From Microbulbifer hainanensis (GTDB taxonomy: Bacteria; Pseudomonadota; Gammaproteobacteria; Pseudomonadales; Cellvibrionaceae): 64,000 nucleotides of DNA. Shown one piece after another: positions 45,904 through 54,100 of this stretch (position 1 is the first letter of the stretch; each line of letters opens with the position of its first letter). The DNA is taken from contig NZ_JACZCR010000050.1 in the NCBI RefSeq assembly GCF_014904735.1, positions 62,001-126,000 on the forward strand, given 5' to 3'. A model generated the notes under the pieces. It worked only from the letters and a program-made list of their open reading frames with translations. It made no database searches and was not told where the DNA came from. A program made the translations under genes and the position numbers.

Positions 45904-45928
45904 GGTAGCGGCCAGTCAGGCCGCTACC
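45904..45928. terminator. Perfect 10-bp hairpin between convergent genes
   Basis: GGTAGCGGCC and GGCCGCTACC form a perfect stem with a five-base loop just after the oxidoreductase stop, overlapping the end of the convergent DUF2061 gene. There is no strong T run, so efficiency as a terminator is uncertain. Confidence 0.45.
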
Positions 45929-46110
45929 AGACTCTCTCCCAATCCTTCCCTGCGCTTCCACCAGCGTTCGTGAAAATAATAAGCCACGGTGTTACAGAGC
46001 GGTTCTACCAGTGCCAGGGCACTGCCGACCAGGATATCGCCGGTCATCGCAAAGCCGACGGCAAACGCGACGCTCATATGGACGATGGCAAAGCTGATGG
46101 TCTTTCGCAT
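45916..46110 (-). CDS. DUF2061 membrane protein
   Basis: This 64-residue protein begins MRKTISFAIVH and has one or two hydrophobic helices, followed by the typical VEPLCNTVAYYFHERWW segment of DUF2061. The ATG at 46110 is chosen over an upstream in-frame start because homology begins there and AGG lies upstream. A Fur-like site is 40-58 bases upstream. The function of the family is unknown. Confidence 0.75.
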   Translation of the reverse strand: MRKTISFAIVHMSVAFAVGFAMTGDILVGSALALVEPLCNTVAYYFHERWWKRREGLGESLVAA

Positions 46111-46149
46111 GGCACACACCTGTCGTTGAGTGACTACAGGTGCATTATT

Positions 46150-46168
46150 GCGAATGATTATCAAATGC
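46150..46168. promoter_or_regulatory. Fur-like box upstream of the DUF2061 gene
   Basis: The 19-base stretch with core AATGATTATCA matches the classical Fur consensus GATAATGATTATCATTATC at 13 positions. It lies in the promoter position of the DUF2061 gene, suggesting iron-dependent repression. Confidence 0.45.
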
Positions 46169-46256
46169 AAAAATTGATTAAGTCATTACTGCCAATAGCC
46201 ATACACAATAAGGGCGCCGGGCACCGCAGCGCCCGGCGGCCAGACGGAACGGGCAG

Positions 46257-46796
46257 TCAGTGGCGGGTCATGCCGCTGCTGCGGCTGGTCTCAAACAGGA
46301 ACCAGGCGCGCTTTTCGGCCTGATCGATATATTCCTCCAGCAGGCTGGTGGTGCCGATATCGCGGTGCTCATCGCAGACCGAGTGGGCCTCGCGCATGCG
46401 CGCAATCAGCGCGCGGTTGTCTTCGCGCAGCTCAGCCAGCATATCCTGGGGATCCACATATTCGGCGTCATTGTCCGAGGAGCGCTGTAATTTGGCGATC
46501 TGGCTGATGGAGCGCAGCGTGGAACCGCCCAGCTTGCGCACCCGCTCCGCCAGTTCGTCGGTCATGGCGAAAATCTCTGTGGCCTGCTCATCGAACAGTA
46601 GGTGATAGTCGCGGAAATGCGGCCCGCTCACGTGCCAGTGGAAGTTCTTCGTCTTCATATACAGCGCAAAGGTATCGGCGAGCAGTGCATTGACTGCACC
46701 ACTGATGTCCTCGCGCGCACGGTCGCCCAGATCGGTAGGAGTATTGAGCCGCGCATGCTCTTTGCTGCGCAGCTCTTCTTTCGCCGTCTTGCCCAT
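46257..46796 (-). CDS. dps: Dps-family ferritin-like protein
   Basis: This 179-residue protein has the four-helix bundle typical of Dps. The ferroxidase residues appear in KNFHWHVSGPHFRDYHLLFDEQ (shown in parts: FHWHVSG, HLLFDEQ) near residues 55-75. The N-terminal tail is basic and could bind DNA. I placed the start at the ATG at 46796 with GAGG upstream. Dps stores iron and protects DNA from peroxide. The next gene downstream has a Fur-like site. Confidence 0.85.
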   Translation of the reverse strand: MGKTAKEELRSKEHARLNTPTDLGDRAREDISGAVNALLADTFALYMKTKNFHWHVSGPHFRDYHLLFDEQATEIFAMTDELAERVRKLGGSTLRSISQIAKLQRSSDNDAEYVDPQDMLAELREDNRALIARMREAHSVCDEHRDIGTTSLLEEYIDQAEKRAWFLFETSRSSGMTRH

Positions 46797-47160
46797 GGCA
46801 AACCTCACAAATTGGTACCAACAAAAAGGCGGGCGGAAAGCGCGCCACCATGGGCAAAGACTAGACCGCGGTGGCATGACCCGCCATTCGGTCAGCGGGT
46901 AACAGGACCGCAAACGATTAATAAGCTGTCACTAAATGCGAAATGGCGCACAGGTTGCGTCTCCGCCCATACCAGTTCACCCAACAGGCTTTACAACAAA
47001 AAACGTGCTGACTAACCTCTTTTCCACTTTTGGTATTGCCAATTAATCACTTGGCAGACCAAAAGCCCCGCCCCGGCTGTAGCGGACAGCGGGATAGCAG
47101 TTCAGCGATGATGATTGGTCGGCTGGACGCCAGCCCCCTGCAGTGACTGATCATCGACAA
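46797..47160. other. Upstream region of dps
   Basis: I see no gene in these bases between dps and the MITE-like element. The part near dps should hold its promoter, but I could not place an OxyR or sigma-factor site. Confidence 0.4.
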
Positions 47161-47426
47161 AGGTCTGTTCACACTAAATTCGATAGCCGCGTTGCCGCCC
47201 CAAATTGGGCCAGGCAAGGCGCGAGAAGCGTGGTTTAGCGCGCTAAATGAGCGACGAGTAACGCAGCATGGCCCGGTTTGGGACGCAACCCGAAGGGACG
47301 GGACCGTTTTTCCCCAATGCGGCGTTGCAGATCGCTGATGTGGAGTAACCACACGGCGCTCACTGCGCCTTGCCTTGTGCAAAAACGGTCTCCGTCGCGG
47401 CCATCGAATTTAGTGTGAACAGACCT
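47161..47426. mobile_element. MITE-like element with 24-bp perfect terminal inverted repeats
   Basis: The left end AGGTCTGTTCACACTAAATTCGAT (given as two parts: AGGTCTGTTCAC, ACTAAATTCGAT) is repeated exactly in reverse complement at 47403-47426, and similarity continues inward through GCCGCG. The 266-bp interior has no gene. The three bases CAA flank both ends and may be the target duplication. It ends 27 bases before the pectate lyase start codon. Such short elements move with the transposase of a full-length relative elsewhere in the genome. Confidence 0.8.
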
Positions 47427-47453
47427 CAAACAAGAATAAATTCGGAAAGTCAC

Positions 47454-50400
47454 ATGAAAACCAAAGTAAGAATACCCGCGGTGCTCGGCGCACTGCTGGG
47501 CGGCCTGTTGCTGCCGGCCTGGGCGTCGGCACAGGCGACGGGTTACGCCACCCAGAATGGCGGTACCACCGGCGGCGCCGGCGGTCAGGTGGTCTACGCC
47601 ACTACCGGTACCGAAATCCACCAGGCGCTGTGCAATCGCGCCGCCAGCGACACCCCCATCATTATCCAGGTCGAAGGCACCATCAATCACGGCAATACCA
47701 GCAAGGTTTCCGGGGACAGCTGTAACACCGCCGACGACAAGATCGAAATCAAGGAAGTCAGCAACGTTTCGATTATTGGTGTCGGCAACGGTGCGCTGTT
47801 CGATGAGCTGGGCATTCACCTGCGCACTGCATCGAACATCATTCTGCAGAACCTGCACGTGCGCAACGTGAAGAAGTCCGGAACCCCGACATCCAATGGC
47901 GGCGATGCGATCGGCATGGAGAGCAACGTCTACAACGTGTGGGTGGACCACGTGACCCTCGAGGCCTCCGGCGGCGAGAGCGACGGCTACGATGCGCTCT
48001 TCGATATGAAGGCGGAAACCCAGTACGTCACCCTGTCGTACAGCATCCTGCGCAACTCCGGCCGCGGCGGCCTGATCGGCTCCAGCGACAGCGATGCCAA
48101 CAACGGGCCGGTAACCTTTCACCACAACCTGTACGACAACATCGATTCGCGCACGCCGCTGTTGCGCCACGGCACCGCGCACGCGTACAACAACTATTAC
48201 CGCAGCCTTAACAAGTCCGGCATGAACCCGCGTATCGGCGGGCAGATCAAGGCGGACAACAATTATTTCGAGGATTCCAAAGACCCGATCGGCACCTTCT
48301 ACACCAACGATATGGGTTACTGGGATGTGAGCGGCAACATCTTCTCCAATGTCACCTGGACGGCGGACGCTGACAGCAACCATCCGGCCGGCCCGAATCC
48401 GGTGTCGACGACTTCCATCAGCGTGCCCTACGCCTATGCGCTCGACGATGCCGGCTGTGTACCGCAAATCGTGCTGGCCACAGCGGGTGCCGATACCGGG
48501 CTGCTGCAGTCGGACGGCAACTGCCAGTCCAGCAGTTCTTCCAGTTCCAGTTCGTCCGGGGGCGGCAGTTCGTCCTCCAGCTCTTCGAGCAGTTCGAGTT
48601 CGTCCAGCTCTTCCGGCGGCAGCAGTTCCGGTGGCTCGTCCAGCGGCGGCACGCCCACCGAGCTGGGCCCGAACCTGGCACTCAGCGGCGACGCCGACGG
48701 CAGCAGCAAGGGCAACAGCACCAGTTACGGCAACGTGATCGACGGCGACCTGGCCACCTACTGGCAGCCGAGTTCCTCGAGCGGCGAGCGCATCTCGGTG
48801 AAAAATTTCGGCAGCAATTTCAATACCGTGATCATCCGTGAAATCGGCAACGCCGCGCAGGCCTGGCGACTGGTCAATCACGATACCGGCGAAGAGCTAA
48901 CCGCGGGCAGCGGCATCGGCTCCGCCATGCAGGTCTATCTCGGCGATGTGTCGATGGACAAGATCGACCTGATGATCGACAGCGCCAGCAGCGCGCCGCA
49001 GATCGCGGAGTTCGAGGTCTACAACGCAACGGGAGACGGCAGTTCGTCCAGCAGCTCCAGCTCCTCTTCCGGTGGTGGCTCGTCCTCGTCGAGCAGCAGC
49101 TCCGGTGGCGGCGGCACCACATCCACCCTCACCCTGCAGGAAAATGCGCTGGGCTTCTGTTCTGTGGATGGCATCATCGAGAGCGAACACGCGGGCTATA
49201 CCGGCAGTGGTTACGCGAATACTGATAACGCGTCCGACACTACCGTCGTATGGTCGGTGGAAGTCCCCGAGGCCGGCCTGTACACGCTGCAGTGGCGCTT
49301 CGCCAACGGCGGTGGCGATCGCCCGGCCTACGTAGTGATCAACGGTAACAACGACGCTTCGGTAACCATGGCCGACACCGGCGCCTGGACCACTTACGTC
49401 GACAGCACCCAGGTAGTGGTCGCACTCAGCGCCGGCTACAACACCATCGCACTGCAGGCTTCCGGTTCCTCGGGCCTGGCCAATATCGATCGACTGCAAG
49501 TGACCGGTATCGATCCGGTGGAGGGCGACTGTAACGGCGGTTCTTCCAGTTCTTCAAGCAGCTCCTCGAGCAGCTCTTCCAGCAGTTCCTCCTCGGGCGG
49601 CTCGTCTTCCGGCGGAACGTCGAGCAGCAGTTCGTCCAGTTCCAGCGGCGGCTCCAGCTCTTCCGGCGGCAGTTCGTCTGGAGGCAGCTCTTCCAGGGGC
49701 GGTATCGACCTCGGCGATATCAGCAATGACTGCTATATCCTCGCCACGGACCCCAACGTCAACTGGCGCGATTCGGCCACGCTGACCACTGACCAGGAAA
49801 TTGTCGAGTGCCTGTCGCAGACCCTCGGGCGCGCCGTCGGTTACGGTGAAAATGCGCTCGGCGGTTACGATCCCAATGGCAACAGCCAACTGACGGTCAT
49901 CACCAAGAACGATCCGCAGGGGCGTTCGGTGGAAGCGCAGATCCTCGACGCCATCACCGGCGACGACTACAACTGGATCGTGTTCGACAAGTTTGATTTC
50001 GCCAGCGAAACCGAGATCGCCATGTATCGCAATTTCTGCGGCGATGCCTCGGTGCAGGCGGCGATCGGCGGTACCGAGGCGCAGTGTGTCGACTACCACC
50101 AGTGGTGTGACGATAACGGCTATGCCCAGGGAGACGACTGCCACAATGCGTTCTTCAACGATCGCCTCAACGACAGCACGCTGCCAATCCGCAACGCCGT
50201 GGTCGGCTCCCACAAAACGCTGGACGGGCGCCTGTCCAACGGCTACTTCCTGTTTAACGGTTTCGCCATCGGCAAGGACAGTTCCGGTGCACCGGTGCAG
50301 ACGGCGGAGAGCGTGATCTTCACCGGTCTGGATTTCCGCGGCGCCGGCCACGTGGAAGACCACGAGCTGGATCCGGATATGATCCGCAGTACCGGTGCCT

Positions 50401-51137
50401 CCCACGAGATCTGGATTCACAAGAACACCTTCGATTACACCGGTGATTCGGCATTCGACGTGAAAGTGGGGGCTTACAACATCACCATGTCATTCAACCG
50501 CGTGGTGGATGTACTGCGCGCGGCACTGCACGGATCCAGTGATAGCCGCACGATCAACGCACAGATCCGCACCACCATGCACGACAATGCGTTTGTCACC
50601 CGCGACGAGAATTACCTGGTCCTCGGCAACACCGGCCGGCGGGTACCGCTGATCCGTCGCGGCACCTCGCACATGTTCAACAACCTGTTCATGAACTACC
50701 GCAAGGATGTGCTGAGCGTGCGCGTAGGGGCCAGTGTGCTGTGGGAGAACAACGCCTTCCTGATCAATCGCGATCACCAGGAGAAATCCGATCCGGATGC
50801 GGCCCTGGACGAGCGCCAGGGACAGATGGCCCGCGACGTGGCCGACGGCAACTTCCGCGACGACGGCTCCTGGCTGTGGTTCTCCGATGCCGAGTGCAAT
50901 TTGGATCCGGCCTTTGCGCGCGAGATCAACGATGCCTCCGGTTCGGTGGCGGACCTGTCCCAGGACTACTCGCAGACGTCGCGGGATACCATCGCGGCCA
51001 ACTGGTTGCCCGCTGGCCAGAACCTGGCGGACTACGTCAGTGCCACTGCCGGCAAGGGCGGCGAGCTGCCATTCAACTCGCCGCTGGCCCATGACATTAA
51101 TTACGTGCTGGGTCTGGGCAAGGTGCCCTGCCAATAA
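47454..51137 (+). CDS. Secreted multidomain pectate lyase with two lyase-like modules
   Basis: This protein has 1227 residues: signal peptide (cut near ASAQA), then a PL1-like beta-helix (about 25-345) with VWVDHVTLEA, calcium-site aspartates and RTPLLRHGTAH around the catalytic arginine. A serine-rich linker, an F5/8-type carbohydrate-binding domain (about 405-525), another linker, a CBM35-like domain (about 560-685) and a third linker follow. A second beta-helix (about 755-1227) has IWIHKN, FDVK and RRVPLIRRGTSH. Both end modules look catalytic. The ATG at 47454 is preferred over a start inside the mobile element. Pectin is the likely substrate. Confidence 0.85.
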   Translation: MKTKVRIPAVLGALLGGLLLPAWASAQATGYATQNGGTTGGAGGQVVYATTGTEIHQALCNRAASDTPIIIQVEGTINHGNTSKVSGDSCNTADDKIEIKEVSNVSIIGVGNGALFDELGIHLRTASNIILQNLHVRNVKKSGTPTSNGGDAIGMESNVYNVWVDHVTLEASGGESDGYDALFDMKAETQYVTLSYSILRNSGRGGLIGSSDSDANNGPVTFHHNLYDNIDSRTPLLRHGTAHAYNNYYRSLNKSGMNPRIGGQIKADNNYFEDSKDPIGTFYTNDMGYWDVSGNIFSNVTWTADADSNHPAGPNPVSTTSISVPYAYALDDAGCVPQIVLATAGADTGLLQSDGNCQSSSSSSSSSSGGGSSSSSSSSSSSSSSSSGGSSSGGSSSGGTPTELGPNLALSGDADGSSKGNSTSYGNVIDGDLATYWQPSSSSGERISVKNFGSNFNTVIIREIGNAAQAWRLVNHDTGEELTAGSGIGSAMQVYLGDVSMDKIDLMIDSASSAPQIAEFEVYNATGDGSSSSSSSSSSGGGSSSSSSSSGGGGTTSTLTLQENALGFCSVDGIIESEHAGYTGSGYANTDNASDTTVVWSVEVPEAGLYTLQWRFANGGGDRPAYVVINGNNDASVTMADTGAWTTYVDSTQVVVALSAGYNTIALQASGSSGLANIDRLQVTGIDPVEGDCNGGSSSSSSSSSSSSSSSSSSGGSSSGGTSSSSSSSSSGGSSSSGGSSSGGSSSRGGIDLGDISNDCYILATDPNVNWRDSATLTTDQEIVECLSQTLGRAVGYGENALGGYDPNGNSQLTVITKNDPQGRSVEAQILDAITGDDYNWIVFDKFDFASETEIAMYRNFCGDASVQAAIGGTEAQCVDYHQWCDDNGYAQGDDCHNAFFNDRLNDSTLPIRNAVVGSHKTLDGRLSNGYFLFNGFAIGKDSSGAPVQTAESVIFTGLDFRGAGHVEDHELDPDMIRSTGASHEIWIHKNTFDYTGDSAFDVKVGAYNITMSFNRVVDVLRAALHGSSDSRTINAQIRTTMHDNAFVTRDENYLVLGNTGRRVPLIRRGTSHMFNNLFMNYRKDVLSVRVGASVLWENNAFLINRDHQEKSDPDAALDERQGQMARDVADGNFRDDGSWLWFSDAECNLDPAFAREINDASGSVADLSQDYSQTSRDTIAANWLPAGQNLADYVSATAGKGGELPFNSPLAHDINYVLGLGKVPCQ

Positions 51138-51185
51138 CGGCGCGTACCAATTTGTAAAACCAATTTCTCTCTGATCCACGCTTGA

Positions 51186-51209
51186 GGCGCCCAACCGGGC
51201 GCCTTTTTT
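51186..51209 (+). terminator. Rho-independent terminator after the large pectate lyase
   Basis: GGCGCCC-AACC-GGGCGCC forms a perfect seven-base stem followed by six T, about 50 bases after the stop codon. Confidence 0.88.
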
Positions 51210-51311
51210 AAGCCATGGTCCGGCAAATTCAATAAGAAGAAGAGTTACACGCCACTATTGCCTGACCATCCTGTAAAAGCTTCATTACCAATCAGCCATA
51301 AATCTTGAACA

Positions 51312-51345
51312 TGCCTAACCAATCTGGTTAGACTGCCTAACCAAT
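51312..51345. promoter_or_regulatory. Candidate operator: palindrome plus direct repeat
   Basis: CTAACCA-ATC-TGGTTAG at 51315-51331 is a perfect palindrome of seven-base arms. TGCCTAACCAAT occurs twice, at 51312-51323 and 51334-51345, with starts 22 bases apart. It lies about 70 bases upstream of the lipoprotein start. The regulator is unknown. Confidence 0.5.
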
Positions 51346-51413
51346 AAGAAATATGCCGGGACTCTGGGTACTCGAGCTCGATAACAATAACTAGCGAGAA
51401 GAGAGGTGTAGCG

Positions 51414-53975
51414 ATGAGAGGCTGGACCAAGACAGCATTGGCGCTGTGTATTTCCGGAAGTTTGACCGCCTGTGGCGGCGGCAGCGGTGGCGCCGATTCC
51501 GATAACGGGGGCGACATCGTCAATACCCCGCCCGCAACGTCCATTAGCGACGGATCTTCCAGTGGGGGATCATCAAGTGGTGGCTCTTCCAGTGGCGGAT
51601 CTTCCGGTGGCGAAACATCCGGCCCCATCCTGAGCGAGAATTTTGGCGACGACCAGTTTGCGAATATGGATCGCGCCGACAACATCGCCCTGTTCAGCCC
51701 CGACTACAAGTCGGTCGCAGTCAAAAACAGCGATGAATGGCCCTCTTTCTACTATCCCACCTGTTGCTACTTCGACGACGCTTCCATGGCCGGCGATGGC
51801 TATATCGACGACCTCGCCGAACGCCTCGGTCTGAAAAACGACAGCGGCAACCCGTCACTGCTGATTCACAATGCGCGCTTCGCGTTGGGACAGACCAAGC
51901 CGGACAACGACGAGACAGACCCCAAGGTCAACTCCACCACATCCGATGATCTCACCACCTGGGGTGAACTGGACCTGAGCCAGGACTACCGCATTTCTTT
52001 CTGCGTGAAAGATGCCGAGGGCAGCGGCAAGGTACAGATTTATGCCGACAACAACACCACCGGCGAAGCCAATTCCTACCACGGTGGCGGCAGCCTCGGT
52101 TCGCGCATTTTCGACGTGAGTGCCGACATGCTGGTGCCGGGCGAGCGGGTTGAAGTCAATATCCCCGGCGACACACTGATCGCGGGAGAAATGGTGGATT
52201 CCCGCCCGGCACTGGTGGGCACCGCCACATCATTCCTGCAGATGCGGGCCGACAGCGGCGCCACCGTGATCATCGATGACCTGCTGATCGAGCATCAGGA
52301 CGAAAATGGCCAGGCCGACCTGCCCGCCTGTAATACCTTCACGCCGGCGACACTGCCGGATGCGCCGGAAGCACCCGGGCTCTTCGCCAGCGATGGTCAG
52401 ATTGCCGCCAGCTGGTCCAGCCCGATCGGGGCCATCAGTTTCGATATCGCCTATAACACCGCCGACGATCCCGACACGGCGACGCTGATCGAAGGCCTCA
52501 CCGAAACCAGCACCACCCTGGAAGGACTCGACAACGGCAGCGAGTACTTCGTTTTCCTGCGCGTAACCAACGCAGTCGGCACCGGCGACTGGAGCGCGGC
52601 GGCCACCGCGACACCGATGGCGCCGGTAGGTGACAACTGTGTCCCGACCACCAGCGTCGCCCCCTCGCCGACCAATGCCATCCTGTGGAATGTCTACGAC
52701 GGCTGTATGGAACCCGGTGAACTGGGGGCCGTGGTCATCAATGGCAGCGACGCCGCTATGTTTGACCTGGCAGATGACGAAAAAACCTACTTCTCCGCCA
52801 GCGACCTGGGTGTGATGACTCTGAACACCATCGGCTTCGATGCCAAGCCGGTCGGCGACCTGAACGATGTCATCGCCGGCGACAACGCGACTTATCCGAA
52901 GACCTTCACGTGGATCGCCCGTATCGACACCTCCTACGCGGCAACCCAGAGTGCGCGTGGCTTCGAGATCGAAACCTCCTTCGGCGACGCCAACGCGCGC
53001 CGGGTGAAAGCGATCCTGCGCCCCGATTCCGGAAAAATCCAGCTGGAGAAATTCCTGGCCGCAGACGCAACCGCCGAAGTGGATATGGATATGTCCGACG
53101 GTTTCCATACCTACCAGGTCACCTTCGAGGTCACCGATCCGGCCATGAACGCGGAGAACATTACCGCGACCATCTACCGCGACGGTGTCGAAGCCGGCAG
53201 CTTTGTCGGCGACGGACGCGATGGCGGCAGCGGCAGCAGCCAGATGCGTATCGGTGAAGGCTCCAGCAGCGCCTTCTACGCCGACGTGGACTGGATCGTC
53301 TGGAGCGACAACAATGCGCTGGCAAGCCTGACTGCCGATCAGCTGGTCGGGGAACTGCCCGCTAGTATCGGCGAACTGGGCAGCTATGCCGGCGCCGACG
53401 CTTCGCTGGTAATGGAAGAAACCTTCAGCGGCCCCGCGCTGACCGATGGCGACGGCTCCAGCAGTAACTTCTTTACCGCCGGCTACAAGGCGCTGTCTTC
53501 CGACGATGCCAAACCGTTCTACAACGTCACCAGCGGCGGCTCCCGCATCGCCATTGCCGATACCGCAACCGACGGCACCCTGAGTCTGCAGAACGCGCGT
53601 TTCTCCTTCGGCGATGCCGTGCCGGGCACCGACACCGCGGACACCGATGCGTCGACGCGCGGCGACCTGGACCTGAGCCTGCCCTACACCATCACCTTCG
53701 ATGTCACGGCCAATCCGAATGTCGACACCACCTCCGGCAAGTGCCAGGTGTACGTAGACAACAACACGTCCAGTTCGAGCAAGTCGATCCACGGCGGCGA
53801 TTCGAAAATCTTCGAGAAGGTCGCGGCCCAGATCAGTGATAGCGACACCGCCACCGGCACGGTCACCATCAGCAGTGATATCGGTACGGCGACATCCTTC
53901 CTGCAGATGCGCTGTGACAGTGGTACTACGGATAAGCCGGTCACTATCGACAATTTCAAAGTCGTATACCAATAA
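51414..53975 (+). CDS. Lipoprotein with duplicated outer domain, Fn3 and LamG-like domains
   Basis: This 853-residue lipoprotein has lipobox LTAC with C20, then a serine/glycine linker (about 45-65). A beta-rich domain at about 75-295 recurs at about 665-853; both copies contain a NARF segment, GDLDLS or GELDLS, YVDNNT or YADNNT, and GTATSFLQMR. Between them are an Fn3-like domain (about 310-400) and a concanavalin-like domain (about 455-640). There is no obvious catalytic site, so it may bind pectin at the cell surface. It lies between pectate lyases and a TonB receptor. GAGAGG precedes the ATG. Confidence 0.7.
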   Translation: MRGWTKTALALCISGSLTACGGGSGGADSDNGGDIVNTPPATSISDGSSSGGSSSGGSSSGGSSGGETSGPILSENFGDDQFANMDRADNIALFSPDYKSVAVKNSDEWPSFYYPTCCYFDDASMAGDGYIDDLAERLGLKNDSGNPSLLIHNARFALGQTKPDNDETDPKVNSTTSDDLTTWGELDLSQDYRISFCVKDAEGSGKVQIYADNNTTGEANSYHGGGSLGSRIFDVSADMLVPGERVEVNIPGDTLIAGEMVDSRPALVGTATSFLQMRADSGATVIIDDLLIEHQDENGQADLPACNTFTPATLPDAPEAPGLFASDGQIAASWSSPIGAISFDIAYNTADDPDTATLIEGLTETSTTLEGLDNGSEYFVFLRVTNAVGTGDWSAAATATPMAPVGDNCVPTTSVAPSPTNAILWNVYDGCMEPGELGAVVINGSDAAMFDLADDEKTYFSASDLGVMTLNTIGFDAKPVGDLNDVIAGDNATYPKTFTWIARIDTSYAATQSARGFEIETSFGDANARRVKAILRPDSGKIQLEKFLAADATAEVDMDMSDGFHTYQVTFEVTDPAMNAENITATIYRDGVEAGSFVGDGRDGGSGSSQMRIGEGSSSAFYADVDWIVWSDNNALASLTADQLVGELPASIGELGSYAGADASLVMEETFSGPALTDGDGSSSNFFTAGYKALSSDDAKPFYNVTSGGSRIAIADTATDGTLSLQNARFSFGDAVPGTDTADTDASTRGDLDLSLPYTITFDVTANPNVDTTSGKCQVYVDNNTSSSSKSIHGGDSKIFEKVAAQISDSDTATGTVTISSDIGTATSFLQMRCDSGTTDKPVTIDNFKVVYQ

Positions 53976-53982
53976 AAAAAGC

Positions 53983-54029
53983 AGCCCGGATCCACCTGCA
54001 GCGACGGGGTATCAGTGGTGGATCCGGCT
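53983..54029 (+). other. Long stem-loop between the lipoprotein and receptor genes
   Basis: AGCCCGGATCCACC and GGTGGATCCGGCT pair with one bulge across a 20-base loop. There is no T run, so it may act as an mRNA-stabilising structure or weak terminator rather than a strong one. Confidence 0.5.
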
Positions 54030-54100
54030 ACATCATCAGCGGTAGCCGACAGTCTCAGCAATGTCAGGGAATGCCGAATAATAATGATGGGAGAGTCAGC

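Noticed and set aside
46213-46240. GC-rich hairpin after dps
   Set aside because: A stem is present, but there is no T run or clear end signal, so I did not list it as a terminator.
48527-49710. Serine-codon repeats resembling a low-complexity array
   Set aside because: They are in-frame serine/glycine linkers of a secreted enzyme, not a CRISPR or other DNA-level repeat array.
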